A DNA stretch of 46,948 nucleotides from Rhodocyclaceae bacterium (lineage in GTDB: Bacteria; Pseudomonadota; Gammaproteobacteria; Burkholderiales; Rhodocyclaceae), in assembly GCA_011391215.1 (NCBI GenBank), contig JAABQX010000011.1, positions 1 to 46,948 of the forward strand, in the 5' to 3' direction. Positions 19,611 through 29,248 of the stretch are shown piece after piece. Position numbers and translations under genes: made by a program. How positions within the stretch are numbered: the first letter of the stretch is position 1; every line of letters begins with the position of its first letter. The notes beneath the pieces were generated by a model that saw only the letters and a program-made list of their open reading frames with translations, did no database searches and was not told the origin of the DNA.

Positions 19611-20413
19611 GCCAGCAATTGCAAGGCCATACCGCACGCAAGCGCTTCGGCCAGAACTTCCTGGTTTCCCCTGGTGTCATCCACAAGATCATCGATGCCG
19701 TCGCACCGCTTGCGGGCGATACCGTGGTCGAAATCGGACCTGGTTTGGGGGCGCTCACCGGACCTTTCCTTGAACGCATCGACCATCTGCACGTCGTCGA
19801 GATAGATCGCGATCTGATTGCCCGTCTGCGCCAGCAGTTTCCGCCGGAGCGCCTGACCATTCATGCCGGCGATGCGCTCGCGTTCGACTTTGGTGCATTG
19901 AAAGAAGCGGGGCCACTCAAGATCGTCGGCAATCTCCCCTACAACATTTCCAGCCCCATGCTCTTCCATCTGGCCAAGTATGCAAATCAGGTCAGCGAAA
20001 TGCACTTCATGCTGCAGAAGGAAGTGGTTGATCGCATGGTCGCCGCACCCGGTTCGGGAGACTTTGGCCGGCTGTCGGTGATGCTGCAATACTGTTATTT
20101 CATGGAGCGATTGTTTATCGTGCCGCCGGGGTCGTTCAATCCGGCACCAAAGGTTGATTCTGCCGTGGTGCGCATGATCCCCCGCAAAGTCGGCGCTGGC
20201 GAGACGGCGCTTGATGAGGAACTTTTTGCGCGATTGGTGATGGCCGCCTTTTCCCAGCGCCGCAAGATGCTGCGCAATACGCTCAAGGACTTCGGTGGGG
20301 AGGCGCTGCTCGAAGCTCAGGGCATCGCGCCGACGGCGCGTGCAGAAACGCTTGCGGTGAGCGATTACGTTAATCTGGCCAACGTTCTGGCCGGACGGGC
20401 GGACAAAAAATAG
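19607..20413 (+). CDS. rsmA: 16S rRNA adenine(1518/1519) dimethyltransferase (KsgA)
   Basis: RsmA dimethylates two adjacent adenines in helix 45 of 16S rRNA during late 30S assembly. The protein is 268 aa. Motifs: RKRFGQNFLV, VVEIGPGLGALT (SAM binding), NLPYNISSPMLFHL (catalytic NLPY) and FSQRRKMLRNTL. Residues 194-201 (KVGAGETA) come from a dispersed-motif copy in the variable loop between RMIP and the C-terminal helical domain. The last codons are AAA AAA TAG, and this A-run also serves as the U-tract of the terminator of the convergent ftsZ transcript. Confidence 0.98.
   Translation: MSQQLQGHTARKRFGQNFLVSPGVIHKIIDAVAPLAGDTVVEIGPGLGALTGPFLERIDHLHVVEIDRDLIARLRQQFPPERLTIHAGDALAFDFGALKEAGPLKIVGNLPYNISSPMLFHLAKYANQVSEMHFMLQKEVVDRMVAAPGSGDFGRLSVMLQYCYFMERLFIVPPGSFNPAPKVDSAVVRMIPRKVGAGETALDEELFARLVMAAFSQRRKMLRNTLKDFGGEALLEAQGIAPTARAETLAVSDYVNLANVLAGRADKK
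20186..20208 (+). repeat. dispersed 23-bp motif in rsmA
   Basis: It has 22 of 23 consensus bases (A at position 17). It is read in the sense direction as KVGAGETA. Confidence 0.93.
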
Positions 20414-20441
20414 CACCCGGGGGAGGCGATTCCCCGGGTGC
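20405..20441 (-). terminator. intrinsic terminator of the dcw operon, overlapping the rsmA 3' end
   Basis: A perfect 10-bp GC-rich stem (GCACCCGGGG with CCCCGGGTGC) encloses a 9-nt loop at 20413-20441. On the minus strand it is followed by TATTTTTTG, a U-tract lying in the last rsmA codons, so it should end the ftsZ transcript. On the plus strand the stem is not followed by Ts, so termination of rsmA there would be weaker. Confidence 0.88.
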
Positions 20442-20467
20442 CATGTGTTACCGATCCTGCTGCTGGC

Positions 20468-21667
20468 TTAATCCGCTTGCTTGCGCAGGAAAGCCGGAAT
20501 GTCGTACTTGTCCATGCCGGTATCAGACATGGCTTGCGCGCGACTGTCGCGACTTCCGCGATTGCTGGTGAATATGCCCTCCAGCTCGATGCTGCCGGTG
20601 ACCCCTGTTCCAGTTGTTGCCGAGGAAACACCCGTACCGAGCGGAAGGTTGTCGGTCCCCGTGCGCTGTCCGGCACCTTCCATATAGCTATGAATCAGCT
20701 TGGGTTTCGGCTCGCGACGCTGGTTGGCGATGCCGAGTCCGGTCGCTACCACCGTCACGCGCAGCTGATCTTCCATCGTATCGTCGAACACGGCACCACA
20801 AATCACCGTGGCGTCAGGCGCCGTGTAGTTGCTGATGGTGGCCATAACTTCCTGGTATTCCTTGAGGCCGAGCGCGCTGCTGGCGGTGATGTTGACCAAT
20901 ACGCCCTTTGCGCCCGACAGCTCGATGCCTTCGAGCAATGGACTGGCCACGGCCGCCTCAGCGGCGAGGCGGGCGCGGTCGACACCGGCATTGGTGGCGG
21001 AACCCATCATCGCCTTGCCCATCTCACCCATCACGGTACGCACGTCCTCGAAGTCCACGTTGACCAGGCCGGGGACGTTGATGATCTCGGCGATGCCGCC
21101 GACCGCGTTCTTCAGCACATTGTCAGCGGCACGGAAGGCTTCGAGCATCGCGACATCCTCGCCCAGCACGTCCATTAGCTTTTCGTTAAGGATGACGATC
21201 AGCGAATCAACATGCTGTTGCAATTCCGCCAGGCCTTCCTCGGCCAACTTGCCACGGCGACCTTCGAAGACGAAGGGTTTGGTGACCACGGCCACCGTCA
21301 GGATACCCAGCTCGCGCGCCACTTCGGCGATGATCGGCGCAGCGCCCGTACCCGTGCCACCCCCCATGCCGGCGGTGATGAAGACCATATGTGCGCCGGT
21401 GAGCGCTTCGCTGATCCGCTCACGTTCGTTCTGGGCATGTTCGCGGGCACGCTCCGGCTTGCCGCCGGCACCTAGTCCCGGGCCGAGTTGCAGCTTGATT
21501 CCGGCAGATGAATTTTTGAGCGCCTGCGCGTCGGTGTTGCAGCAGATGAATTCCACACCGCCCACGCCTTCCTTGATCATGTGCTCCACGGCATTGCCGC
21601 CGGCGCCGCCGACACCGACCACCTTGATGACCGTGGCGTTGGGATCCCTATCGATGATTTCAAACAT
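20468..21667 (-). CDS. ftsZ: cell division GTPase FtsZ
   Basis: FtsZ polymerises into the Z-ring that organises septation. The protein is 399 aa with VVGVGGAGGNAVEHM, FICCNTDAQAL and the tubulin signature GMGGGTGTGAAP. It has the T7-loop region FEDVRTVMGEMGKAMMG, a low-complexity linker (about 315-385) and the C-terminal peptide DIPAFLRKQAD, which binds FtsA and other partners. A strong Shine-Dalgarno (AAAGGAGAGG) precedes the ATG. The gap to ftsA is 43 bp, one of the larger gaps in the cluster. It is the last dcw gene; lpxC, which commonly follows ftsZ, is not here. Confidence 0.99.
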   Translation of the reverse strand: MFEIIDRDPNATVIKVVGVGGAGGNAVEHMIKEGVGGVEFICCNTDAQALKNSSAGIKLQLGPGLGAGGKPERAREHAQNERERISEALTGAHMVFITAGMGGGTGTGAAPIIAEVARELGILTVAVVTKPFVFEGRRGKLAEEGLAELQQHVDSLIVILNEKLMDVLGEDVAMLEAFRAADNVLKNAVGGIAEIINVPGLVNVDFEDVRTVMGEMGKAMMGSATNAGVDRARLAAEAAVASPLLEGIELSGAKGVLVNITASSALGLKEYQEVMATISNYTAPDATVICGAVFDDTMEDQLRVTVVATGLGIANQRREPKPKLIHSYMEGAGQRTGTDNLPLGTGVSSATTGTGVTGSIELEGIFTSNRGSRDSRAQAMSDTGMDKYDIPAFLRKQAD

Positions 21668-21710
21668 TTTCGCCTCTCCTTTTGTTACCGTAAATGCGTT
21701 GCAAAATTAA

Positions 21711-22949
21711 TTAAAGATTCCGGACAAACCAGGCACGCATGCGTGCCAATACCTGCCCCAGAGTCATGGGTTGTTCTTTGATACCGCGCTGCCGCTGCGT
21801 TACGCCGTCGAGCAGCAGGCCCATGGCCGTTGCATAGCGCGGATTTCTTACGAAGTCGCGCAAATTGCCGGCGTAGTGCGGCATGCCGACTTTGACGGTG
21901 TTGTGGAATATCTCTTCGCCGAGTTGCGTCATGCCGGGCATCTGCGCGGTGCCGCCGGTCAACACGACGCCAGCGCGCAGCAGGCGCGCGTAGCCGCTCC
22001 TGGCCAGTTCGTCCTGCACTTTCTGGAAGATTTCCTCGACGCGCGGCTGGATGAAACCTGCCAGTGTCTGGCGCGACAGGCTGGTGGCCGGCCGTTCGCC
22101 GACGCCCGGCACCTCGAGCATTTCCTCGGGGTCGGCGAGTTGCTGCAGCGCGACGCCAAAGCGCAACTTGATCTCCTCGGCATCCTGCGTCGAGGTGCGT
22201 AGTGCGATGGCGATGTCGTTGGTGATCTGGTCGCCGGCGATTGGAATCACTGCCGTGTGGCGGATTGCCCCCTGGCTGAATACGGCAATGTCGGTGGTGC
22301 CGCCGCCGATATCCACCAGGCACACGCCGACATCCCTTTCGTCATCGGTCAGCACGGCATTCCCCGAGGCCAGCGGTTGCAGCACCAGGTCGACGACCTC
22401 CAGCCCGCAGCGACGCACACACTTGACGATGTTCTGCACGGCGGTGACGGCGCCGGTGACGAGGTGGACTTTCACTTCGAGACGCCGTGCATCCATGCCG
22501 AGCGGGTCCCTGACGCCATCCTGGCCATCGACGATGAATTCCTGCACCAGCGTGTGCAGAATCTGGTCGTCCGCCGAAATCGGCGTGGCGTTGGCGGCTT
22601 CGATAGCGCGGGCGACGTCGTATTGCGTGACCTCCTTGTCCTTCACCACCGCCATGCCGTTGGAATCCTTGCTCTTGATATGGCTGCCGGCGATGCCGGT
22701 GTACACTTCTTTGACCTTGCAGCCGGCCATCATCTCGACTTCGGCAATCGCCTTCGAAATGCTATTGACCGTCGCTTCGATATTGACGACTACACCTTTT
22801 CTCAGACCACGCGATTCCTGCGTATCCTGCGTGCCGATGCCGAGGATGGCCAGCTGGCCTTCAGGATTCAGTTCGGCGACGATGGCGACAATCTTTGACG
22901 TGCCGATATCGAGGCCGACAATCAGGTCGCGGTTCTTTTCCTTGCTCAT
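21711..22949 (-). CDS. ftsA: cell division protein FtsA (actin-like membrane tether)
   Basis: FtsA anchors FtsZ to the inner membrane and signals to the septal synthase. The protein is 412 aa (E. coli 420). The actin-fold phosphate-1 motif LIVGLDIGTSKIVAIVAE is at the N-terminus. CLVDIGGGTTDIAVFS is phosphate-2 and VVLTGGTAQMPGM the adenosine motif. The C-terminal amphipathic membrane-targeting helix is visible as LARMRAWFVRNL. The ATG overlaps the ftsQ stop by 4 bp. Confidence 0.98.
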   Translation of the reverse strand: MSKEKNRDLIVGLDIGTSKIVAIVAELNPEGQLAILGIGTQDTQESRGLRKGVVVNIEATVNSISKAIAEVEMMAGCKVKEVYTGIAGSHIKSKDSNGMAVVKDKEVTQYDVARAIEAANATPISADDQILHTLVQEFIVDGQDGVRDPLGMDARRLEVKVHLVTGAVTAVQNIVKCVRRCGLEVVDLVLQPLASGNAVLTDDERDVGVCLVDIGGGTTDIAVFSQGAIRHTAVIPIAGDQITNDIAIALRTSTQDAEEIKLRFGVALQQLADPEEMLEVPGVGERPATSLSRQTLAGFIQPRVEEIFQKVQDELARSGYARLLRAGVVLTGGTAQMPGMTQLGEEIFHNTVKVGMPHYAGNLRDFVRNPRYATAMGLLLDGVTQRQRGIKEQPMTLGQVLARMRAWFVRNL

Positions 22950-23770
22950 GACTTTCGTCCAGTGGTGACAGCGGGGGTATTTTCAATGCCCCGCAGCACA
23001 AAACCGTTCGGGTAACGCATGTCGGCGACGCGCATGGTGCCGACACGCTGGCGCAAGGCGCTGTAATGAGAAACAAAACGCTCCAGCCGCTCGCCGAGTG
23101 GATGCCGTAGCTGGTCGCGCCCCAGTTCGATGGCTACGCCATCGTCGAGTTTGATTTGCCAGGCCAGGCGTGGTGACAAGGCAACCCGGTCAACACGGCG
23201 TCTGATCGTCGCCAGGGCGCCGGTGAATTCGGCATAGCGTTGCAGCAATTCAGGTGCGCTGCCTTCCGGGCCGGTCAGCTGCGGCAATGCAGCGGCGCCT
23301 TCGGGAAATTCCGCCTGGAATACTTCACCCTGACGATTGACGAGAGCCAGCTCGCCATTCAGGCGCCGCCAGCGCGCCACGGCTTCGTGCTCTTCCAGTA
23401 CCAGGCTGAGGCCATCCGGCCACTGGCGGCGTACGGCGGCCTTGCGCACCCAGGGCAGCTTTTCGATAGCATCCCGGGTGGCATCAAGGTCGACAGTAAA
23501 GAAATTGCCGGCTACCGCTTTGCGCGTGGCATGTTCCAGCTGTTCGGTGGACACCCGGACGGGGGCGGAGGTGAGCACGAGTTCGCGTAGCGGAAATACC
23601 GGCAGGCGTTGTAATGCTGTGAGCGCCGCCCAGGCTAGTCCGGCCACTGCCAACACGGTGAGCACGTCAGCCAGCAGATTCATCAGCGCCGGTTGATGCC
23701 AGAGTCCACCGGGCTCCGTGGCTTTCTGGTTGCGCGCGTTGCCACGTGTATTGACTTTGGGCTTAGCCAC
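22946..23770 (-). CDS. ftsQ: divisome protein FtsQ
   Basis: FtsQ is a bitopic membrane protein that recruits FtsB/FtsL. The track starts at 23785, but GTG 23770 (MAKPKVNTRGNARNQ) has a GGAGG seven bases upstream and is preferred, giving 274 aa. A basic cytoplasmic tail, one transmembrane segment (about 37-57, LLADVLTVLAVAGLAWAAL), a POTRA domain beginning PLRELVLTSAPVRVS, and the beta domain (WQIKLDDGVAIELGRD) are visible. The start lies within the ddl stop region (8-bp overlap), implying tight coupling. Confidence 0.96.
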   Translation of the reverse strand: MAKPKVNTRGNARNQKATEPGGLWHQPALMNLLADVLTVLAVAGLAWAALTALQRLPVFPLRELVLTSAPVRVSTEQLEHATRKAVAGNFFTVDLDATRDAIEKLPWVRKAAVRRQWPDGLSLVLEEHEAVARWRRLNGELALVNRQGEVFQAEFPEGAAALPQLTGPEGSAPELLQRYAEFTGALATIRRRVDRVALSPRLAWQIKLDDGVAIELGRDQLRHPLGERLERFVSHYSALRQRVGTMRVADMRYPNGFVLRGIENTPAVTTGRKS

Positions 23771-24692
23771 AACGCGCCTCCGCAAGAATTTTCAGCACCA
23801 GGTCATTGAATTCAATGCCGGCGGCGCGTGCCGCCATCGGCACCAGCGAGTGGCCGGTCATGCCCGGTGCGGTATTCATTTCGAGCAGACTGTAGCTGCC
23901 GTCGGCGCGCAGGATCAGGTCGGCGCGGCCCCAGCCACGGCAATCGAGGGCGTCGAACGCCGCCAGCACCGTTTTACCGATTTCCTTTTCAACTTCTGTG
24001 GAAAGACCCGCCGGACAGTGGTAATGCACGGCGTCGGTGAAATACTTGTTCTGGTAGTCGTAGCGGCCTTCCGGTGCTTCGATACGCACCAGCGGCAGGA
24101 CGCTGCGGCCCAGCACGGCGGCGGTGAGCTCGGTGCCGGCAACGAATTCTTCAGCCATCACCTGTTCCTTGCGCCCGTCCGGCAAGGTTGCGGCGGCGGT
24201 GAAGGCGGCGGCGAATTCGTCAGGGGTCGCCACTTTGGTGACGCCGATGGATGAGCCTTCGCGCACCGGTTTGACGATTAATGGCAGCCCGAATTCAGCC
24301 ATTACCGCAGCACCTTCTGCGGCTGACTGCAGACGGCGTGAAAGAGGAGTCGGCACACCGGCCGCCTGCCAGATCCATTTGGTGCGAATCTTGTCCATCG
24401 CCAGTGCGGACGCCAGCACGCCGCTACCGGTATAGGGAATTTGCAGTAGATCGAGTGCGCCCTGCACGGTGCCGTCTTCGCCGGCGCCACCATGCAGGAT
24501 GCTGAAGGCGCGCTGCACCTGCATGTCGGCAAGTTTCCAGATCGGCTGCTCAGCCGGATCGAAGGCAAAAGCGTCGACTCCCGACTCCTGGAGCGCAGCG
24601 AGCACCGCCGCGCCGGAAATCAGCGAAATTTCGCGCTCGGCGGAATTTCCGCCCAGCAACACCGCCACTTTGCCAAAGTCTTTTGCTTTCAA
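23763..24692 (-). CDS. ddlB: D-alanine-D-alanine ligase
   Basis: Ddl makes the D-Ala-D-Ala dipeptide that MurF adds to the peptidoglycan precursor. The protein is 309 aa (DdlB 306). The ATP-grasp fold is seen in KVAVLLGGNSAEREISLISG, IVKPVREGSSIGVTKV and LLEMNTAPGMTGHSLVP. EREISL and the small size identify the D-Ala (not D-Lac) ligase group found in dcw clusters. It overlaps murB by 4 bp. Confidence 0.98.
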   Translation of the reverse strand: MKAKDFGKVAVLLGGNSAEREISLISGAAVLAALQESGVDAFAFDPAEQPIWKLADMQVQRAFSILHGGAGEDGTVQGALDLLQIPYTGSGVLASALAMDKIRTKWIWQAAGVPTPLSRRLQSAAEGAAVMAEFGLPLIVKPVREGSSIGVTKVATPDEFAAAFTAAATLPDGRKEQVMAEEFVAGTELTAAVLGRSVLPLVRIEAPEGRYDYQNKYFTDAVHYHCPAGLSTEVEKEIGKTVLAAFDALDCRGWGRADLILRADGSYSLLEMNTAPGMTGHSLVPMAARAAGIEFNDLVLKILAEARCG

Positions 24693-25564
24693 TTTCTTAT
24701 CCCGAGGATGCGTACTTCACGCACCAGTTCCACGCCGAATTTTTCCATCACTACGGCCTGAATCCGGCCGATTAAGCTTTCTATCGCGGTGGCCGTCGCT
24801 TTACCGTCTGGATTAACGATGAAATTTGCATGCTTTTCGGACACACGCGCATTACCTTCTTCACTTCCTTTCAGACCGGCCGCTTCAATGAGGCGCGCCG
24901 CATGATCGCCGGGCGGATTGCGGAACACCGAACCCGCATTCGGTAGTTGTAACGGCTGCGTCGCAATGCGTTTTTCGAGCAGGGATTTGATCTGTGCCCG
25001 CGCCGTAGCCGCTTCGCCGGGAGGGAAGCGCAGCCAGGCGGCGACGAAGATTTCGTCAGTGGCCGACTTGAGGCCGACGTGGCGGTAAGCAATCGCGAAA
25101 TCCTCTGCTGTTCGCTCGACCAGCTCCCCTTTTCTGTTGAGCATCTGCACGCGTTCGACGAACGACCAGATCTCGCCGCCGTGGCAGCCGGCATTCATCG
25201 CCAGCGCACCGCCCAAGGTGCCGGGGATGCCGGCGAGAAATTCGGCACCGGAAAAATTGTGGTTCGCCGCAAAGCGCGCGATCTTCGGCGAAGCCACACC
25301 GGCTTCCGCATAGATCGCGCCGTCGGCTTCGAGCCGCAACGTATTGATCGCACCATGGGTGAAGATGGCTGTACCGTCAAAGCCGCGGTCACGGATCAGC
25401 AGGTTGGAGCCCAGTCCGACCATGAGCAGAGGTTCGTCGTGCCGCAGCTTGCCCATGAAGTTGGCCAGATCGTCGATGTCGTGCGGAAAACAGGCGCATG
25501 CCACCCGGCCGCCGGCGCGCCAGGTGACATGTCGGGCCATCGGTTCGTCCGCGCGGACTTCCAT
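24689..25564 (-). CDS. murB: UDP-N-acetylenolpyruvoylglucosamine reductase
   Basis: MurB reduces UDP-GlcNAc-enolpyruvate to UDP-MurNAc with NADPH and FAD. The protein is 291 aa, the shorter type II form. FAD-binding features are VGLGSNLLIRDRGFDG and GAEFLAGIPGTLGGALAMNAG. The catalytic serine is in PNAGSVFRNP and the glutamate in LVREVRILG. Residues near LKSATDEIF are encoded by a stretch resembling half of the dispersed motif (AAGTCGGC), too degraded to count. It is bracketed by one-base and four-base overlaps with murC and ddl. Confidence 0.97.
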   Translation of the reverse strand: MEVRADEPMARHVTWRAGGRVACACFPHDIDDLANFMGKLRHDEPLLMVGLGSNLLIRDRGFDGTAIFTHGAINTLRLEADGAIYAEAGVASPKIARFAANHNFSGAEFLAGIPGTLGGALAMNAGCHGGEIWSFVERVQMLNRKGELVERTAEDFAIAYRHVGLKSATDEIFVAAWLRFPPGEAATARAQIKSLLEKRIATQPLQLPNAGSVFRNPPGDHAARLIEAAGLKGSEEGNARVSEKHANFIVNPDGKATATAIESLIGRIQAVVMEKFGVELVREVRILGIRN

Positions 25565-26976
25565 CAGGCCGCCACCAACTTGCCGGGTACGAGTTTGGCT
25601 GCCACTGCGCCGATCGAACCGGCGCCGAGGGTAATCACGATATCCCCATCACGCGCGGCATCCAGAATGGCCTGCGGCATGGTGGCAATCTCTTCGACGA
25701 AAACCGGTTCCAGCTTGCCGGTAACGCGCAGGGCGCGGGCCAGGGCGCGACCATCAGCGGCGACAATTGGCGGTTCGCCGGCAGCGTAAACTTCGGCCAA
25801 CAGCACGGCATCCGCCGCCGACAGAACCTTGACGAAATCCTCGAAGCAGTCACGCGTACGCGTGTAGCGATGCGGCTGAAAAGCCAGCACGATGCGCCGG
25901 CCGGGAAAGGCGCCACGCGCGGCAGCCAGCGTGGCAGCCATTTCGGTCGGATGATGGCCGTAGTCGTCGATCAGGGTGAAGGTGCCACCGGTCGACGCAG
26001 GGATTTCGCCAAAACGCTGGAAGCGCCGGCCAACGCCGTTGAACTCGGCCAAGGCTTTCTGGATCGCCGTTTCGCCAGCGCCGACTTCTGTGGCGACGGC
26101 AATCGCCGCCAGCGCGTTTCTGACGTTGTGCTCGCCCGGCAGATTGAGCGTGACCGGGAAACGCGATACCGAACCGTTGGTGCGTACGCAGTCGAAATGC
26201 ATGGCGCCGCTGCCGTCAGTGCTGGCGCGTACGTTTTCGGCGCGGATATTGACGCCGGGGGTAAAGCCGTAGGTCACGACTTGCTTCGCTATTGCCGGCA
26301 GGATTTCGCGTACATGCGGGTCGTCACCGCACATCACCGCAACACCATAGAACGGCAGGCGATGCACGAAATCGACGAAGGCCTGCTTGAGCTTGCCGAA
26401 GTCCTGGCCGTAGGTGTCCATGTGGTCCTGGTCGATATTCGTGACGACCGAAATCACCGGTGAAAGGAACAGGAAGGACGCATCGGATTCATCGGCTTCG
26501 GCGACCAGATAGTCGCCCTGCCCAAGGCGCGCATTGGCGCCCGCCGAATTCAGCCGGCCACCGATGACGAAGGTCGGGTCAAGGCCGGCCTCGGCGAGGC
26601 AACTCGCCACCAGGCTGGTCGTCGTTGTCTTGCCGTGGGTGCCGGCGATGGCGATGCCCTGCTTGAGGCGCATCAGTTCGGCAAGCATCTGGGCGCGCGG
26701 CACGATGGGGACATGGCGTGCGCGTGCCGCGACAACCTCCGGGTTGTCCTCTTTCACAGCGGTGGATACCACCACGGCATCGGCACCCAGCACATTTTCT
26801 GCTGTGTGACCGATGGTGACGCGCACGCCTTTTTCGGTCAGGCGGTGCGTGGTAGCCGATGCGGCGAGGTCTGAACCGCTGACCTCGAAACCCTGGTTGG
26901 CCAGTACCTCGGCAATGCCGCTCATGCCCGCACCGCCGACACCGACGAAGTGGATGCGCTTTACTTTATGTTTCAT
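25564..26976 (-). CDS. murC: UDP-N-acetylmuramate-L-alanine ligase
   Basis: MurC adds L-alanine to UDP-MurNAc, the first Mur ligase step. The protein is 470 aa. The N-terminal Rossmann domain has [18 protein letters not shown], the ATPase centre [16 protein letters not shown] and [15 protein letters not shown]-like metal/substrate residues, and the C-terminal domain [16 protein letters not shown] and [11 protein letters not shown]. Residues 297-304 (EVGAGETA) are from a dispersed-motif copy in the loop before the GVGRRFQR motif. It overlaps murG by 4 bp. Confidence 0.98.
   Translation of the reverse strand: MKHKVKRIHFVGVGGAGMSGIAEVLANQGFEVSGSDLAASATTHRLTEKGVRVTIGHTAENVLGADAVVVSTAVKEDNPEVVAARARHVPIVPRAQMLAELMRLKQGIAIAGTHGKTTTTSLVASCLAEAGLDPTFVIGGRLNSAGANARLGQGDYLVAEADESDASFLFLSPVISVVTNIDQDHMDTYGQDFGKLKQAFVDFVHRLPFYGVAVMCGDDPHVREILPAIAKQVVTYGFTPGVNIRAENVRASTDGSGAMHFDCVRTNGSVSRFPVTLNLPGEHNVRNALAAIAVATEVGAGETAIQKALAEFNGVGRRFQRFGEIPASTGGTFTLIDDYGHHPTEMAATLAAARGAFPGRRIVLAFQPHRYTRTRDCFEDFVKVLSAADAVLLAEVYAAGEPPIVAADGRALARALRVTGKLEPVFVEEIATMPQAILDAARDGDIVITLGAGSIGAVAAKLVPGKLVAA
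26066..26088 (-). repeat. dispersed 23-bp motif in murC
   Basis: It has 20 of 23 consensus bases on the minus strand (G at position 1, A at positions 17 and 18). It is read in the sense direction as EVGAGETA. Confidence 0.85.
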
Positions 26977-28070
26977 TTGAAAGTATCCCAGCAGATTTTT
27001 GCAACGGATTCCGTTGCCTCAGGCATTGCCAAAGCGCGTGCCCTTTCGGCCATTTCCAGCAGCTGCGAACGCGTCAGATTGCGCAGCAAGGACAGTCGTT
27101 CCGGCGTGAGTTCCGACTGCGACAGCAGCATGGCTGCCCCGGCTTGCGAGAGGAAGCGCGCGTTGGCGGTCTGGTGGTCATCGACGGCGTGCGGAAACGG
27201 CACGAGGATGCTGGCTACGCCGGCAGCGGCGAGCTCGGAGATGGTCAATGCGCCGGCGCGGCAGATCACCAGGTCGGCCCAGCCATACGCGCCCGCCATG
27301 TCTTCGATGAAGGTCACTGTATGCGCATCTACCCCGGCAGCGGCATAGGCAGTGCGCAATGCTTCAAGATGTTTTTCGCCTGACTGATGCACGACCTCGG
27401 GGCGCTCGGCCTCGGGCAGTAGAGCCAGCGCCGCCGGCACGGTTTCGTTGAGCACCTGTGCGCCCAGGCTGCCGCCGATGACTAGCAGGTGCAATTTTCC
27501 GGAACGCCCGGCAAAACGTAAAGTCGGCGCCGGCAGGACGGCGATGTCGTGCCGCACCGGGTTGCCGATCCACTGGCCTTTTTTCAAGACGTCGGGAAAG
27601 CCGGTCAGGACGCGATCCGCCACGCCGGCCAGCACTTTGTTCGTCAATCCGGCGATGGAATTCTGTTCATGCACGACCAGCGGAATGCCCCGCAGTGCCG
27701 CCATCATGCCGCCCGGAAAACTGATGAAGCCGCCCATGCCAAGCACGACATCCGGGCGGATGCGGGAAAAGTGCGCCCAGGCCTGGCTGAAGCCGCGCAG
27801 CAGATTCCAGGGCAGCAAGAGTTTGCGCAACAGGCCCTTGCCGCGCAGAGCAGCGAAACGTACCCAGGCCATCTCGTAACCATGCTCAGGTACGCGCCGC
27901 GCCTCCATGCCATCCGGATTGCCCATCCAGAAGATTTTCCAGCCATGGCGCTGCAGTTCGTCGGCTACCGCCAGCCCGGGCATGATGTGGCCGCCGGTGC
28001 CGCCCGCCATGATGACGATCGTCTTGGTCAGGGCGGCGTATTCGGTCGGCTTGATGGTCGCCATGTTCAT
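26973..28070 (-). CDS. murG: undecaprenyl-PP-MurNAc-pentapeptide N-acetylglucosaminyltransferase
   Basis: MurG adds GlcNAc to lipid I to make lipid II on the cytoplasmic face of the membrane. The protein is 365 aa with an N-terminal tail before the usual [20 protein letters not shown] (glycine-rich loop 1). Further motifs are [31 protein letters not shown] and [11 protein letters not shown]. Residues 177-184 (VLPAPTL) are encoded antisense by a dispersed-motif copy, following IGNPVRHDI at the usual inter-domain position. It overlaps ftsW and murC by 4 bp each. Confidence 0.98.
   Translation of the reverse strand: MNMATIKPTEYAALTKTIVIMAGGTGGHIMPGLAVADELQRHGWKIFWMGNPDGMEARRVPEHGYEMAWVRFAALRGKGLLRKLLLPWNLLRGFSQAWAHFSRIRPDVVLGMGGFISFPGGMMAALRGIPLVVHEQNSIAGLTNKVLAGVADRVLTGFPDVLKKGQWIGNPVRHDIAVLPAPTLRFAGRSGKLHLLVIGGSLGAQVLNETVPAALALLPEAERPEVVHQSGEKHLEALRTAYAAAGVDAHTVTFIEDMAGAYGWADLVICRAGALTISELAAAGVASILVPFPHAVDDHQTANARFLSQAGAAMLLSQSELTPERLSLLRNLTRSQLLEMAERARALAMPEATESVAKICWDTFK
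27520..27542 (+). repeat. dispersed 23-bp motif in murG (antisense to gene)
   Basis: It has 21 of 23 consensus bases (C at position 12, A at position 16). On the gene strand it reads AVLPAPTL. Confidence 0.9.
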
Positions 28071-29248
28071 GCCGGCAGCCCCCGCATGAGCCTTCTGTTT
28101 TCATAGTCGACGCGCAGCAGCACCGCTAGTGCCACGCAATTGGCGACGATGCCGGAGCCGCCGAAACTCATCAGCGGCAGCGTCAGCCCCTTGGTCGGCA
28201 GGAGCCCCATATTGACGCCCATGTTGATGAACGACTGCAGGCCAAACCAGATGCCGATACCTTGCGCAACGAGGCCGGAGAAAATCCGGTCGAGCAGCAG
28301 CGCCTGGCGCCCGATGGCGAAACAGCGCTGTACCAGCAGGGCGAACAGGCCGACCACGACGACGACCCCGGCGAAGCCGAGTTCCTCGGCGATCACGGCG
28401 AGCAGGAAGTCGGTGTGCGCCTCGGGCAGATAAAAAAGCTTTTCGACGCTCGCCCCGAGTCCGACGCCAAACCATTCGCCGCGCCCGAAGGCGATGAGCG
28501 AATGCGAGAGCTGGTAGCCCTTGCCGAAGGCGTTCTGCCACGGGTCCATGTAGCTGGTGATGCGTTCCAGCCGGTAGGGCGACGACCAGATGAGGAGGAT
28601 GAAGGCCACCATCATGACGCCGATGAGGATCGCGAACAGCCGGACGTTGATGCCGCCCAGAAACAGGATGCCCATGGCGATGCTGATGATGACGACGAAG
28701 GCGCCAAAGTCCGGCTCGCGCAGCAGCAGTCCGCCGACCAGCAGCATGACGGCGGCCAGCGGCACGAAGCCGCGCCGGAAGCTGTCCATGTCGGCGAGCT
28801 TGCGGGCGGTGTAGTCGGCGGCGTAGAGCACGGCGAACAGCTTCATGAGCTCCGAGGGCTGCAGGTTGATCGGGCCGAAGCCGATCCAACGCTGGGCGCC
28901 ATTCACCGAGCGGCCGATCACGGGCAACAGCACCACGATGAGCAGCACGATACCGGCGAGGAAGGCCCACGGCGCCATCTGCTGCCAGAAGCGCAGCGGC
29001 ACCTGGAAAGCGATCAATGCCGCCACCAGCCCGATCGTCAGGTAGACGGCGTGGCGCACCAGAAAGTAGGCCGGCTGGTGGCCGGTGAACGCATTGCCTT
29101 CCGCCGTGGCGATCGAGGCGGAATAAACCATCACCAGCCCCGTCAGTAACAATGCCAGCGCCGGCCAGATCAGCAGCGCATCAATTTCGGCCGTGGCCGC
29201 TGCCGGGCTACCCTGGCCGTAGCGACGCGATAGCGTGGCCGTGTTCAT
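28067..29248 (-). CDS. ftsW: septal peptidoglycan polymerase FtsW (SEDS family)
   Basis: FtsW polymerises glycan strands from lipid II at the septum with FtsI. The track ORF is extended by antisense-type sequence in murD; the true start is [13 protein letters not shown] (ATG 29248), 393 aa. About ten transmembrane helices are evident, with SEDS hallmarks [52 protein letters not shown] and [16 protein letters not shown]. It overlaps murD by 4 bp. Confidence 0.98.
   Translation of the reverse strand: MNTATLSRRYGQGSPAAATAEIDALLIWPALALLLTGLVMVYSASIATAEGNAFTGHQPAYFLVRHAVYLTIGLVAALIAFQVPLRFWQQMAPWAFLAGIVLLIVVLLPVIGRSVNGAQRWIGFGPINLQPSELMKLFAVLYAADYTARKLADMDSFRRGFVPLAAVMLLVGGLLLREPDFGAFVVIISIAMGILFLGGINVRLFAILIGVMMVAFILLIWSSPYRLERITSYMDPWQNAFGKGYQLSHSLIAFGRGEWFGVGLGASVEKLFYLPEAHTDFLLAVIAEELGFAGVVVVVGLFALLVQRCFAIGRQALLLDRIFSGLVAQGIGIWFGLQSFINMGVNMGLLPTKGLTLPLMSFGGSGIVANCVALAVLLRVDYENRRLMRGLPA

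Noticed and set aside
21585-21620. Repetitive GCCGCCGGCGCCGCCGACACCGACC in ftsZ
   Set aside because: It encodes the native VGVGGAGGNAV loop of FtsZ; not a repeat element.
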